A stretch of DNA of 64,000 nucleotides from Pseudomonas paralcaligenes (GCF_019655855.1 NZ_BPFX01000009.1:82082-146081); one strand, 5' to 3'; positions 7,720 to 18,607 are shown, numbered from the stretch's first letter. Program-made: numbers and translations. Notes: generated by a model not told the origin, from the sequence alone.

Positions 7720-7761
7720 CCTCCATTTTTTGCGTGGACTTGTCCACGCAAAAAATGGAGG
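7720..7761. repeat. 42-bp palindrome with perfect 20-bp arms
   Basis: The arms at 7,720-7,739 and 7,742-7,761 are perfect inverse copies separated by TT. The core is GCGTGGAC/GTCCACGC, flanked by T6 on the left and A6 on the right. Because the T-run precedes and the A-run follows the core on both strands, it lacks the geometry of an intrinsic terminator; the A/T tracts extend the stem. It starts 27 bp beyond the integrase stop. It could be a cruciform-forming site, a recombination or replication signal, or a strong RNA hairpin at the end of int mRNA. Confidence 0.9.
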
Positions 7762-7788
7762 AATTTCTTTGCTTGGGTCTCTTGCAGT

Positions 7789-8859
7789 CTACGGTTTGGT
7801 TTGCTCAGCCATTCTGTCCAGCTTGCCTACAAGGTCTTCGGCCCGTAGGTGTGTGTAGCGCTTCAGCATCTGCATCGACTTGTGGCCGCTGATGGCGGAA
7901 ACCTCCTGGTCGGATAGGCCGCCCTCGACCAGCCGGCTGACTGCTTCATGGCGCAGATCATGGAAGCGCAGGTCAGGCATGCCGAGTTTCTTCTTCAGTA
8001 GCCCCCAGGTCTTGGTGAAGGCATAGGGGCGGCGTTTATCGTCCTTTCCCGGTTCTCCAAAGAACACCAGGTTGCAGTCCTTGGGGCGAGCGGGGTTCTC
8101 CAGGGCTGCCTTGAAAGTCTCAGTGGCCAGCTTGGTGAGGGGTACGGTTCGTGCGCTGTCGTTCTTGGTGTCAGCAAGGCGCACCACACGTTTTTTCAGG
8201 TCGACCTGTTGGCAGCGTAGCCCGGTAATCTCTGACGAGCGCATGCCGGTCTCCAGGGCGATGCGGACGATCCAGCCCAGCATGGGGTTGCTGTGGTTGT
8301 TCACTGCGGCGAGCAGGTGTCTTTCCTCTTCGGCGCTTAGTCTGCGGTCGCGCCCATCACCAGGGCTTGGTTTGCGGATATTCAATACTGGATTGAAGGT
8401 GAGCCCCAGGCCCCACTCCTGAATCGCCACGGTGAATAAGTGGCTAAGCAGGGCAAGCTCCAGGCGCACGGTGTTGTTGCTGGTAGGGGCGCCGCGCTTG
8501 CTCAGGGTGCCTAGGCGGGTGTCGCGGTAGTTGGCGATGATCTCGGCGGAGAGGGCGGCCAGGGAGTATTTGCCCAGATGCTGGATCAGCTGCTTGGCTT
8601 TGGTGGCTTCAGCCTTGCGCGTGGTGGGTTTCTTGCTGGGCGTCACCTCGGCCAGATAGCGTTCAAGGGCCTTCTCCAGAGTCATGCGCTCGGAGCCGCT
8701 GCGCTGGATGTACACGCCCCTGACCATTTCATCTTCGGTGCGGCGCGCCCAGTCTTCGGCATCACGTTTGGTTCGGAAGGTTTTAGTGTTGGTCGGCCAG
8801 CCAGTTTTGCGCACCAAGGCTTTCCAGGTGCCGGCTTCGGTTTTGACAATCGTGGCCAT
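7789..8859 (-). CDS. int: Tyrosine recombinase integrase of the island
   Basis: The 356-residue protein has an N-terminal arm-binding/SAM-like region (about 55-160) and a C-terminal catalytic domain. Catalytic residues are visible: Arg in ALETGMRSSEI, HDLRHEAVSRL (H-x-x-R), GHKSMQM (second His) and the nucleophile Tyr in LKRYTHL. It catalyses integration and excision, here at the adjacent tRNA gene. The ATG at 8,859 has GGAG 9 nt upstream; a TTG at 8,874 is less likely. The gene faces away from the tRNA, with its start about 125 bp from the tRNA 3' end. It appears intact. Confidence 0.95.
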   Translation of the reverse strand: MATIVKTEAGTWKALVRKTGWPTNTKTFRTKRDAEDWARRTEDEMVRGVYIQRSGSERMTLEKALERYLAEVTPSKKPTTRKAEATKAKQLIQHLGKYSLAALSAEIIANYRDTRLGTLSKRGAPTSNNTVRLELALLSHLFTVAIQEWGLGLTFNPVLNIRKPSPGDGRDRRLSAEEERHLLAAVNNHSNPMLGWIVRIALETGMRSSEITGLRCQQVDLKKRVVRLADTKNDSARTVPLTKLATETFKAALENPARPKDCNLVFFGEPGKDDKRRPYAFTKTWGLLKKKLGMPDLRFHDLRHEAVSRLVEGGLSDQEVSAISGHKSMQMLKRYTHLRAEDLVGKLDRMAEQTKP

Positions 8860-8955
8860 GTTTTTGAGCTCCAAAGGCGTGCGGCTGTACCGGCACTGTA
8901 CCGAATTTGTACCTTTGGACTATAGGACTGTTTCGCAGCGTTGCGCTGCAGAAAG

Positions 8956-8981
8956 TAAAAAGCCGCGCAGTGCGCGGCTTT
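8956..8981 (-). terminator. Intrinsic terminator downstream of the tRNA
   Basis: GCCGCGC (8,962-8,968) pairs with GCGCGGC (8,972-8,978), and on the reverse strand the stem is followed by TTTTT. It lies 6 bp after the tRNA CCA end and before the integrase start, so it also insulates int from tRNA transcription. Confidence 0.85.
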
Positions 8982-8986
8982 GAAGG

Positions 8987-9063
8987 TGGTGGGCCCACAC
9001 GGACTCGAACCGTGGACCAAAGGATTATGAGTCCTCTGCTCTAACCGACTGAGCTATAGGCCC
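8987..9063 (-). tRNA. tRNA with CAU anticodon (elongator Met or Ile2)
   Basis: The reverse strand folds as a cloverleaf. The acceptor is GGGCCTA with TGGGCCC, the D-arm contains AGCTCAGTCGGTTAGAGC, the anticodon loop is CTCATAA, the T-arm contains GGTTCGAGTCC, and CCA is encoded. The TTGGTC variable region resembles bacterial tRNA-Ile2, whose CAU is modified to lysidine-AU, more than elongator Met, but the sequence alone does not settle this. It is the integration target of the island. It starts only 17 bp after the rmcA stop, so its promoter must lie in the end of that gene or be shared. Confidence 0.95.
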
Positions 9064-9080
9064 TCAGAAGGAGCGGCGGA

Positions 9081-12000
9081 TTATACCGGCGCCTTTTCCG
9101 CGCTGCCAATCGGCAGGGGGCCGAGAAAGTTGGTGGCGAAGGATTCGGCCGAGAGCGGGCGGCTGATCACGTAGCCCTGGATCTGTTCGCAGCCCTCGCT
9201 GGCGAGGAAGGCTTCCTGGGCCTTGGTTTCCACGCCTTCGGCGATCACCGACATCTGCAGGCTGCGGCCCAGCGCGATGATTGCGCGGGTGATGGCGACA
9301 TCGTCCGGGTCGCCGGGAAGGCCGAGGACGAAGGATTTGTCGATCTTGAGGATGTCCAGCGGCAGGCGCTTGAGGTAGCTGAGGGACGAGTAGCCGGTAC
9401 CGAAGTCATCGATGGCCAGCTGCAGGCCCAGCGACTTGAGTTCGTGGAGTACCAGCAGCGCTTCCTCGGCCTGGTTCATGATGAAGCTTTCGGTGATCTC
9501 CAGTTGCAGGCAGCTGGCCGCCAGGCCGAAGTCGTCGAGGGTGCCGGCGATGCGCTCCACCAGCTTGGGCTGGCGCAGCTGGCTGCCGGACAGGTTGACC
9601 GACAGCGGGCCGAACGGCGCGTGGCTTTCCTGCCAGGAACGCATCTGCCGGCAGGCTTCCTGCAGCACCCAGTCGCCTAGCTGGAGGATCATGCCGTTGT
9701 CTTCGGCCAGCGGGATGAAGCGATCCGGCGGAATCTCGCCGAACAGCGGATGGTGCCAGCGCAGCAGGGCTTCCGCGCCGACCAGGGTTCTGCTGGTCAG
9801 GCACAGCTTCGGCTGGTAGTAGAGGCTCAGTTCGCCGCGCTCGATGGCGCGGCGCAGCTCCAGCTCCAGGGTCATGCGCTCGGTGGCCTGGAAGGTCAGG
9901 TTGCGGGTGTAGAACTCGACTCGGTTGCGGCCCTTGGCCTTGGAACTGTACATGGCCGCGTCGGCGTTCTTGACCAGGGTGGCGACGTCCTCGCCATCCC
10001 TCGGGTACAGGCTGATGCCGATGCTGGCGCTGATGAAGAATTCGCTGTCCTCCGCATGGAAGGCCGTGTTGAAGCAGTTCAGCAGCTTGGTCGCCACCCG
10101 TTCGGCGTCGGCGGGCAGCTGCAGGCCGGGCAGCAGCACGATGAACTCGTCGCCGCCCTGCCGCGCCACCGTGTCGATGTCGCGCAGCTGGCCGCGCAGG
10201 CGCTGGGCGATGCTCTTGAGCAACTGGTCGCCGACCGGGTGGCCGAGGCTGTCGTTGATGTGCTTGAAGCGGTCCAGGTCGAGGAACAGCACGGCGCCCT
10301 GGCCGCGCTCGGTGCGGGCCTCCTGCAGCGCCTTGTCCAGGCGGTGTTCGAACAGTGCGCGGTTGGGCAGGCCGGTGAGTGGGTCGTGGTGCGCCTGGTA
10401 GTCCAGCCGTTCCTGGGCCTGCTTGAGCGAGCTGATGTCGGCGAACACACCGACGAAGTGGGTGATCTGCCCGTCCTGGCCACGCACGGCGCTGATGGTC
10501 AACCATTCGGGGAACTCCTCGCCGTTCTTGCGCCGGTTCCAGATCTCGCCCTGCCAGTGCCCTTCCTCGTTCAACTGGCGCCACATGTCTTTGTAGAAGG
10601 TCCGGTCATGCCGTTCGGAGGCGAGCAGACCGGGCTTCTGGCCGAGTGCCTCGGCCTCGCTGTAGCCGGTGATCTCGCTGAAGGCGCGGTTGACCGCAGT
10701 GATGCGCTGCTCCAGGTCGGTGATCATCACCCCCTCGGCCGTGCTCTCGAAGACGGTGGCGGCCAGGTGCAGGCGTTCTTCCATCTGCTCGCGGTCGGTG
10801 ATGTCGCGGGCGATGGTAAGCAGGCAGGGTTCGTCTTCGATCATGATCGCCTGGACCGAGAGTTCGCCCAGGCGCAGCCTCCCGTCGCAGGCGTTGAGCC
10901 AGGCGCGGAAGTCGCGCAGGCCCCCATGCTGGCGTACCGCCTCGACCATACGCAGGCGGTCGTCCGGGTTGGCCCACATGTTCAGCTCCCGGGTGGTGTG
11001 TCCGAGCGCCTCGGTGATGTCGTAGCCGGTGATCCGGGTGAAGCCCTCGTTGGCCTCGAGGATCAGCCCGTCGCGCGAGCGGGTGATCAGCAGGCCATCC
11101 GGCGAGGCGTGGAAGGCCTTGGCGAACTTCTCTTCGGACAGGCGCTGGGCCTGCTCGATGCGCTTGGCCTCGCTGATGTCGACCATCAGGCCGTGCAGCA
11201 GCGGGCCGTCGTCGCCCGGCATCGGCGTGACGATGTCGCGAATCCACACGGTGCGGCCGTCGGCCGCCAGCATGCGGTAGTCGAAGCCGGCCTGGCCCTC
11301 GCCCTGGATGTGCCGGTGCGCATGCTCGGCGTCGTCCGGGTGCAGGTGGCGCTGCCAGAAGCCCGGCTCCAGCCATTCGTCCAGGGGATAGCCCAGCAGT
11401 TTTTCGGCGTGCGGCGAGACGTAGGTGAAGCGCTGTTCCTTGAGGCGCATCTGCCAGGCCACCGCGCTGAGGCTCTCGATGAGGCCTCGATAGTGCTGTT
11501 CGCTGCTGCGCAGGCGCTCTTCCAGGCTTCGGCCCCTGCGCATCTCCTGGCGCAGCCGCTGGTTGATGCGCAGCACGGTGGCCAGTATCAGCAGGGCCAG
11601 CAGGAAGACGGGGATGCCATAGGGGAGGGCGCGGAGCCAGGCGTCACGCTCGTCCAGCACGCCGCCGACCCAGGGCTCGCGCAGCTTGGCGATTTCCTTC
11701 TCGGTCAGTTCGGCGAACAGCTTGTCGAGGATACCGATCAGCGGCGTGTTCTGGTGCGGCGCGGCCATCGCCAGCTGGTAGCGGTAGGGGGTCTCGCCGG
11801 TGATGCTGAGGCCGTCCAGCTTCAGCTCGCGCAGGCTCCAGACACTGGAGGCGAGGTCGCCGATCATCGCGTCGGCCTGGCCCGTGGCGAGGGCCTGCAG
11901 CGCGGCCTCGACGCTGGGCAACGGCAGCAGGTTGAGGTCGGGGTGGCGGTTGCGCAGGATGACGTGGGGCGCGTAGTCCAGCACCACGGCGATCTTCAGG

Positions 12001-12428
12001 CCGTACAGCTGGTCCAGCCTGCGCGGCTGCGGGCCGCTGCGGTGGGCGAGGATGACGATGGGGAAGTCGAGGTAGGGGCGGGTGAAGGCCAGGTCGCGCT
12101 GGCGCTCGGGGGTCGACATGATGCCTGGCAGCAGGTCCACCCGGCCTTCCTGGGCGCGGGCCAGCACCTCGCTCCAGTCGTTCGAGGCCACCGGCTGCAT
12201 CCGGACCTTGAGGCGCTCTTCGATCAGCCTGACGTAGCTGGCACTGAGGCCGCTGTAGCGGCCTTGTTCGTCGCGGAACTCGAAGGGCGGCCAGGAGGGG
12301 TCGATGCCCAGGCGCAGCTGTGGGTGATCGGCCAGCCAGGCCTGTTCCTCCGGGCTGAGCTCGAGCGCCGCCGCCGGGAGCGCCCAGCACGCCAGACACG
12401 ACAGGAGAATGGCCAGCAGACGCGACAT
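9081..12428 (-). CDS. rmcA: Membrane GGDEF-EAL protein, RmcA-type c-di-GMP enzyme
   Basis: The 1,115-residue protein has a signal peptide (about 1-23), a periplasmic SBP_bac_3 (venus-flytrap) domain to about 260, a TM helix (about 270-290), three PAS domains, a GGDEF domain and an EAL domain. Both active sites look intact: GGDEF in RQGGDEF with the inhibitory site RDID five residues before it, and EALLRW, NLSG, ESFIM, DDFGTGYSS and DKSFV for the phosphodiesterase. It sits next to rpoD as RmcA (PA0575) does. RmcA is known to respond to cellular redox state and to degrade c-di-GMP. From memory the P. aeruginosa protein has one more PAS domain, so this one is probably shorter. The start was set at the Met before the signal peptide. 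Confidence 0.9.
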   Translation of the reverse strand: MSRLLAILLSCLACWALPAAALELSPEEQAWLADHPQLRLGIDPSWPPFEFRDEQGRYSGLSASYVRLIEERLKVRMQPVASNDWSEVLARAQEGRVDLLPGIMSTPERQRDLAFTRPYLDFPIVILAHRSGPQPRRLDQLYGLKIAVVLDYAPHVILRNRHPDLNLLPLPSVEAALQALATGQADAMIGDLASSVWSLRELKLDGLSITGETPYRYQLAMAAPHQNTPLIGILDKLFAELTEKEIAKLREPWVGGVLDERDAWLRALPYGIPVFLLALLILATVLRINQRLRQEMRRGRSLEERLRSSEQHYRGLIESLSAVAWQMRLKEQRFTYVSPHAEKLLGYPLDEWLEPGFWQRHLHPDDAEHAHRHIQGEGQAGFDYRMLAADGRTVWIRDIVTPMPGDDGPLLHGLMVDISEAKRIEQAQRLSEEKFAKAFHASPDGLLITRSRDGLILEANEGFTRITGYDITEALGHTTRELNMWANPDDRLRMVEAVRQHGGLRDFRAWLNACDGRLRLGELSVQAIMIEDEPCLLTIARDITDREQMEERLHLAATVFESTAEGVMITDLEQRITAVNRAFSEITGYSEAEALGQKPGLLASERHDRTFYKDMWRQLNEEGHWQGEIWNRRKNGEEFPEWLTISAVRGQDGQITHFVGVFADISSLKQAQERLDYQAHHDPLTGLPNRALFEHRLDKALQEARTERGQGAVLFLDLDRFKHINDSLGHPVGDQLLKSIAQRLRGQLRDIDTVARQGGDEFIVLLPGLQLPADAERVATKLLNCFNTAFHAEDSEFFISASIGISLYPRDGEDVATLVKNADAAMYSSKAKGRNRVEFYTRNLTFQATERMTLELELRRAIERGELSLYYQPKLCLTSRTLVGAEALLRWHHPLFGEIPPDRFIPLAEDNGMILQLGDWVLQEACRQMRSWQESHAPFGPLSVNLSGSQLRQPKLVERIAGTLDDFGLAASCLQLEITESFIMNQAEEALLVLHELKSLGLQLAIDDFGTGYSSLSYLKRLPLDILKIDKSFVLGLPGDPDDVAITRAIIALGRSLQMSVIAEGVETKAQEAFLASEGCEQIQGYVISRPLSAESFATNFLGPLPIGSAEKAPV

Positions 12429-12482
12429 GCGGCAGTTCCGGGAAGCGTTGGATACTCTTGTCAGTGTAGCCGGCGCAGAAGC

Positions 12483-12509
12483 AAAAACCCCGGCGGGTGC
12501 CGGGGTTTT
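12483..12509 (-). terminator. rpoD terminator
   Basis: CCCCGGC (12,488-12,494) and GCCGGGG (12,499-12,505) form a stem with a 4-nt loop, followed on the reverse strand by TTTTT. It lies right after the rpoD stop. Confidence 0.9.
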
Positions 12510-12513
12510 GCCA

Positions 12514-14358
<1,845 letters not shown>

Positions 14359-14425
14359 AGCACCCTATCCACTGAAGGTCTTGGCGGGCTGAAAATAAGC
14401 CGAGGATTATACCCGATTTGGCGCA

Positions 14426-16420
14426 TCACGCGCCAGTTGGGCTCTCGCTGTCGGTCGATGGAGCGTGACTGAAGTGCTCTCTCAATAGAGCCTTTTCCTC
14501 GTCGCTCAGTTCGCTGGGGCTCTTGTGCATGACGCTCCGCAACAGTTGATCGCGGCGTTTCTTCAGCTGGCCGTGGGTAAGTGTAGTAATGGTGTCGAAG
14601 AACTGCTTTTCAAGATTGTCGCCTTCGATCAGCCACTCCTTTTCCGCCAGGGCGCGCAGCAGGCGGCCCTGTTCGGTGCCGTGCCAGCGGGCGATCAGCT
14701 GCAGCGAGCGTAGCTTGGGGCTCTTCTGCAGGGTGCCGACCAGGGCGACCAGCAGCTGGGCGTAGGTGTCTTCTTCGTCGGCGAAATGGCTGACATCTTC
14801 GACTTTCTGCGCCAGTTGCGGGTGGTGCAGCAGGGTGCGCAGCGCCGTCAGGGTTGGCGTTTCCACATGCACCGGCTTGCGCGGCGGGGCGCCGTCGCGC
14901 GGGCCTTTCTTCCAGTCGCCGCCCTTGCGCCACTCGCCATCCTTCTTCCAGGCCTTGCCTTCGCCCTTCTGCCAGTTTTTCTTCGGCTCGTAGGCTTCGG
15001 CGGGCGGCTCTATGTGGTTGGCGTAGTCGGCGACATCGCCATAGTCCGGCTGTGCGTCGTAGTAGTGGCCATAGTCCGTCGGCGGCTCGTGGCTGGCGCT
15101 GGGGGCGGGTGGCGCACTCTGCGCGGCCTGCTGCAGCATCTCGCCGCTGAGCCCGGTGATTTCCGAGAGGCGCTGGCGCATCAGGGCGCGCAGGTGGTTG
15201 CCGGGAATCTTGTCGATCAGCGGCGCAGCCAGGGTCACCAGGTGCGCCTTGCCTTCCAGCGAGCGCGGGTCGGCTTCTTCCGACAATTGCTGGAAGAAGT
15301 AGTCGGCCAGCGACTGGGCGTGCTGGTTGATGCGGGCTCGGAAGGCGTCGGTGCCTTCCTGGCGCACCAGGGTGTCCGGGTCCTCGCCCTCGGGCAGGAA
15401 CAGGAAGCGTGCGCGGCGGCCGTCCTGCAGGTTCGGCAGGGTGGCCTCCAGGGCGCGCCAGGCGGCCTTGCGCCCGGCGCCGTCGCCATCGAAGCAGAAC
15501 AGCACGCTGGGCACCAAGCGGAACAGGCGCTTGAGATGTTCCTCGCTGGTCGCCGTGCCGAGGGTCGCGACGGCGTTGCGCAGACCCTGCTGGGCCAGCG
15601 CGATGACGTCCATGTAGCCCTCGACCACCATGATCTCGTCGAGGTCGCGGTTGCTCTTGCGCGCTTCGTAGAGGCCGTACAGTTCCTGGCCCTTGTGGAA
15701 CACCGGCGTTTCGGGCGAGTTCAGGTACTTGGGCTTGTCGTCGCCCAGCACCCGGCCGCCGAAGGCGATGACCCGGCCCCGGCTGTCGCGGATGGGAAAC
15801 ATCACCCGGTCGCGGAAGCGGTCGTAGCGCTTGCCGCTCTCGGCGTTCTCGATCAGCAGGCCGGCGTCGATCATCGCCTTCTGCTGCATGCCGTCGCCGC
15901 CCAGGTGCCTGAACAGGTTGTCCCAGCCCGGCGGGGCGAAGCCCAGGCCGAAGTCGCGGGCGATCTCGCCGGTCAGGCCGCGGCCCTTGAGGTAGTCCAC
16001 CGCGGCCTTGCGCGTCGGGTGGCTCTTCAGGGCCTGGCGGTAGTAGTCAGCGGCGGCGGTGAGCAGCGGGTAGAGCGGCGAGTCGGTCGGCTGGCGCGGC
16101 GTGCGGCCGCGACCGCTGTCCTCCCGCGGCACGTCCATGCCGGCGCGCTTGGCCAGGTCCTCGACGGCCTGGGGGAAATCCAGGCTGTCGTGGTCCATGA
16201 CGAAGCCGAGGGCGTTGCCGCCCGCGCCGCAGCCGAAGCAGTAGTAGAACTGCTTGTCGGGGCTGACGCTGAAGGAGGGAGTCTTCTCCTTGTGGAACGG
16301 GCAGCAGGCCGTGTAGTTCTTGCCGGCCTTCTTCAGTTGGATGCGCGAGCCCACCACCTCGACTATGTCGGTGCGGTTGAGCAGGTCATCGATGAAGGAT
16401 TGCGGGATCAGGCCGGCCAT
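14426..16420 (-). CDS. dnaG: DNA primase DnaG
   Basis: The 664-residue protein has the N-terminal zinc-binding domain (CPFHKE...YYCFGCG), the RNA polymerase/TOPRIM core (EGYMDVIAL, CFDGDGAGRKAA) and a C-terminal helicase-binding domain. It synthesises RNA primers for replication forks with DnaB. A Tyr/Trp/Lys-rich low-complexity linker at about 440-510 joins core and C-terminal domain. It is separated from rpsU by 152 bp with two terminator-like hairpins. The yqeY-like gene found here in P. aeruginosa is missing. Confidence 0.98.
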   Translation of the reverse strand: MAGLIPQSFIDDLLNRTDIVEVVGSRIQLKKAGKNYTACCPFHKEKTPSFSVSPDKQFYYCFGCGAGGNALGFVMDHDSLDFPQAVEDLAKRAGMDVPREDSGRGRTPRQPTDSPLYPLLTAAADYYRQALKSHPTRKAAVDYLKGRGLTGEIARDFGLGFAPPGWDNLFRHLGGDGMQQKAMIDAGLLIENAESGKRYDRFRDRVMFPIRDSRGRVIAFGGRVLGDDKPKYLNSPETPVFHKGQELYGLYEARKSNRDLDEIMVVEGYMDVIALAQQGLRNAVATLGTATSEEHLKRLFRLVPSVLFCFDGDGAGRKAAWRALEATLPNLQDGRRARFLFLPEGEDPDTLVRQEGTDAFRARINQHAQSLADYFFQQLSEEADPRSLEGKAHLVTLAAPLIDKIPGNHLRALMRQRLSEITGLSGEMLQQAAQSAPPAPSASHEPPTDYGHYYDAQPDYGDVADYANHIEPPAEAYEPKKNWQKGEGKAWKKDGEWRKGGDWKKGPRDGAPPRKPVHVETPTLTALRTLLHHPQLAQKVEDVSHFADEEDTYAQLLVALVGTLQKSPKLRSLQLIARWHGTEQGRLLRALAEKEWLIEGDNLEKQFFDTITTLTHGQLKKRRDQLLRSVMHKSPSELSDEEKALLREHFSHAPSTDSESPTGA

Positions 16421-16462
16421 GGGTTCGTCAGCGTGCGGATGCCAGAGGCGGGAGCATAAACG

Positions 16463-16500
16463 AAAAAACTCCGGTCATTCGCCGGTCGGCGAAGCGGAGT
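16463..16500 (-). terminator. Terminator/attenuator between rpsU and dnaG
   Basis: On the reverse strand ACTCCG...CGGAGT encloses an inner TTCGCC/GGCGAA stem and is followed by six T. It sits 43 bp before the dnaG start, matching the position of the rpsU-dnaG terminator known in enterobacteria that limits primase expression. Confidence 0.75.
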
Positions 16501-16512
16501 CGGGTGGAGCCT

Positions 16513-16541
16513 GAAAATGCAAAGCCCGGCCGGAGCCGGGC
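16513..16541 (-). terminator. rpsU-proximal hairpin
   Basis: GCCCGGC (16,524-16,530) and GCCGGGC (16,535-16,541) form a 7-bp stem, followed on the reverse strand by a broken T-rich stretch. It lies about 30 bp after the rpsU stop and is the first of two tandem hairpins. Confidence 0.65.
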
Positions 16542-16572
16542 ATCGCGGAAGCCTAGCGGCGCGACTGATAAC

Positions 16573-16788
16573 TCAGTACAGGCGCTCGCGGCGACGCTGT
16601 TCGCGCTGCACTTTCTTGGCGTGGCGCTTGACGGCGGCTGCGGCCTTGCGCTTGCGCTCGGTGGTGGGCTTCTCGTAGAACTCGCGGCTGCGAACTTCGG
16701 CCAGTACACCGGCTTTTTCGCAGGAGCGCTTGAAACGACGCAGAGCTACGTCGAAGGGTTCGTTCTCTTTAACTTTGACGGCTGGCAT
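16573..16788 (-). CDS. rpsU: 30S ribosomal protein S21
   Basis: The 71-residue basic protein begins [20 protein letters not shown], has the conserved [20 protein letters not shown], and ends in an Arg/Lys-rich tail. S21 binds the 30S subunit near the anti-Shine-Dalgarno region and helps initiation. It heads the rpsU-dnaG-rpoD arrangement. Two hairpins follow it, which would keep its expression well above that of dnaG. Divergent to tsaD. Confidence 0.98.
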   Translation of the reverse strand: MPAVKVKENEPFDVALRRFKRSCEKAGVLAEVRSREFYEKPTTERKRKAAAAVKRHAKKVQREQRRRERLY

Positions 16789-16992
16789 CCAGGTCGTACC
16801 TTCACTGTTTTACCGAATGGACGACGCGATCCGGCAAGGGCACGGGAGTACGTCGGTTTTCAAGGGCTGCGGATATTAACGCCTCACGCAGCGGAATGCA
16901 AAGCCTCTGATCGAAAAGCGCTGGCCCGGTCAGGGGGCGGCGATTATCATGCGCGCCTTCTTTTTTAGCCAGTGTTGAAGGTTTTAATCCCC

Positions 16993-18018
16993 ATGCTAGT
17001 GCTGGGCCTGGAAACCTCCTGCGACGAGACCGGTGTCGCCCTCTACGACAGTGAGCGCGGCCTGCTGGCCGATGCCCTGTTCAGCCAGATCGACCTGCAC
17101 CGCGTTTACGGCGGCGTGGTGCCGGAGCTGGCCTCGCGCGACCACGTCAAGCGCATGCTGCCGCTGATCCGCCAGGTGCTGGGCGAAGCGGGCGCCGAGG
17201 CTGCGCAGATCGAAGCCATTGCCTACACCTCCGGCCCCGGCCTGGTCGGCGCCCTGCTGGTGGGCGCCTCCTGCGCCCAGGCGCTGGCCTTCGCCTGGGG
17301 CATCCCGGCGATCGGCGTGCACCACATGGAGGGCCACTTGCTGGCGCCCATGCTGGAAGAACAGCCGCCGGCCTTCCCCTTCGTCGCCCTGCTGGTCTCC
17401 GGCGGCCACACCCAACTGGTGCGGGTCGACGGCATCGGCCGCTACCAGCTGCTCGGCGAGTCGCTGGACGATGCCGCCGGCGAGGCGTTCGACAAGACGG
17501 CCAAGCTGATGGGGCTGAATTATCCCGGCGGGCCGGAAATCGCCCGCCTGGCCGAATCGGGCACGGCGGGGCGTTTCACCTTCCCGCGGCCGATGACCGA
17601 TCGTCCCGGCCTAGACTTCAGCTTCAGCGGCCTGAAGACCTTCACCCTGAATACCTGGCAGCAGTGCCGCGAGGCGGGCGACGCCGGCGAGCAGACCCGC
17701 GCCGACATCGCCCTGGCCTTCCAGGACGCGGTGGTCGACACATTGACCATCAAGTGCAAGCGCGCGCTCAAGCAGACCGGCCTGAACAGCCTGGTGATCG
17801 CCGGCGGGGTGAGTGCCAACCAGGCTCTGCGCCGCTCGCTGGAAGGCATGCTGGCCGGGCTCAAGGGCCGGGTGTTCTATGCCCGCCCGCGCTTCTGCAC
17901 CGACAACGGCGCGATGATCGCCTACGCCGGCTGCCAGCGACTGCTGGCCGGTCAGCACGATGGACCGGCCATCCAGGTGCAGGCGCGCTGGCCGATGGAG
18001 CAGCTGCCGGCCATATGA
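16993..18018 (+). CDS. tsaD: tRNA N6-adenosine threonylcarbamoyltransferase TsaD
   Basis: The 341-residue protein has the ASKHA fold motifs of TsaD (Kae1/Gcp): [11 protein letters not shown] at the N-terminus and the metal-binding HHMEGH at about 110. It transfers threonylcarbamoyl to A37 of ANN-decoding tRNAs together with TsaB/TsaE. The ATG at 16,993 starts MLVLGLETS; an in-frame TTG 21 nt upstream is less likely. It is divergent from rpsU, as in other pseudomonads. Confidence 0.97.
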   Translation: MLVLGLETSCDETGVALYDSERGLLADALFSQIDLHRVYGGVVPELASRDHVKRMLPLIRQVLGEAGAEAAQIEAIAYTSGPGLVGALLVGASCAQALAFAWGIPAIGVHHMEGHLLAPMLEEQPPAFPFVALLVSGGHTQLVRVDGIGRYQLLGESLDDAAGEAFDKTAKLMGLNYPGGPEIARLAESGTAGRFTFPRPMTDRPGLDFSFSGLKTFTLNTWQQCREAGDAGEQTRADIALAFQDAVVDTLTIKCKRALKQTGLNSLVIAGGVSANQALRRSLEGMLAGLKGRVFYARPRFCTDNGAMIAYAGCQRLLAGQHDGPAIQVQARWPMEQLPAI

Positions 18019-18037
18019 GTCCGGCTCAGGCCGACTA

Positions 18038-18607
18038 TTAGAAATGCCGTTCGCGTCCGGCCATCAGGTCGCGTAGATTGCTGCGGTGGCGCCACACGAT
18101 CAGCCCGGTCAGCACGCACATCGGCAGCAGCGCCTCGGGGCGTTGCCAGGCCAGCAGCGGCAGGGTCAGCGGGGTGGCGATCAGCGAGGCCAGCGAGCTG
18201 GTGCGGGTGAGGAAGAAGGTCAGCGCCCAGGCGGCGAGGGCCAGCAGGGCGGACGGCGGGTAGAGGCCGAGCAGCATGCCGGCGGCGGTCGCCACGCCTT
18301 TCCCGCCACGGAAGCGGAAGTACAGCGGATAGAGATGGCCCACCACGGCGGCCAGGCCGATCCAGGCCTGTTGCTGGATGTCGAGGCCGGCGAGGTAGGC
18401 GACCAGCACCGGCAGCAGGCCCTTGAGCAGGTCGCCGAGCAGGGTCAGCACGGCCAGTTTCCTGCCGGCCACCCGCAGCATGTTGGTGGCGCCGGGGTTG
18501 CCCGAACCGCTGGCGCGCGGGTCCGGCCCGCCGCTCAGGCGACTGAGCAGGATGGCGAAGGACAGCGAGCCGAGCAGGTAGGCGAGCAGTGCCAGCAGCC
18601 AGAACAT
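18038..18607 (-). CDS. plsY: Glycerol-3-phosphate acyltransferase PlsY
   Basis: The 189-residue polytopic membrane protein has the PlsY motifs [12 protein letters not shown] and [12 protein letters not shown]. It transfers acyl groups from acyl-phosphate to glycerol-3-phosphate, the first step of phospholipid synthesis. It is convergent with tsaD. The start at 18,607 (MFWLL) has a GGAA 8 nt upstream; an ATG three codons earlier is possible. Confidence 0.95.
   Translation of the reverse strand: MFWLLALLAYLLGSLSFAILLSRLSGGPDPRASGSGNPGATNMLRVAGRKLAVLTLLGDLLKGLLPVLVAYLAGLDIQQQAWIGLAAVVGHLYPLYFRFRGGKGVATAAGMLLGLYPPSALLALAAWALTFFLTRTSSLASLIATPLTLPLLAWQRPEALLPMCVLTGLIVWRHRSNLRDLMAGRERHF

Larger units (their letters stand above)
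1..8990. mobile_element. Integrative island at a tRNA(CAU) gene, left part outside the window
   Basis: An integrase gene lies just beyond the 3' end of a tRNA gene, the standard layout of a tRNA-targeted integrative element. All genes in the segment are accessory: type I restriction-modification, an Abi_2 gene, a small RHH protein, repeat arrays, a putative replication protein and an HTH protein. Base composition between about 5,760 and 7,760 is clearly more AT-rich than the core genes to the right, and the core gene order begins immediately after the tRNA. The right boundary is placed at the tRNA 3' end because tyrosine recombinases of this kind normally rebuild it. No second copy of the tRNA 3' end is visible here, so the left att site must lie beyond position 1. 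No structural phage, relaxase or type IV secretion genes are seen in this part. Confidence 0.85.

Noticed and set aside
7720..7761. Palindrome as an ordinary intrinsic terminator of int
   Set aside because: The T-run lies before and the A-run after the GC core on both strands, the reverse of terminator geometry.
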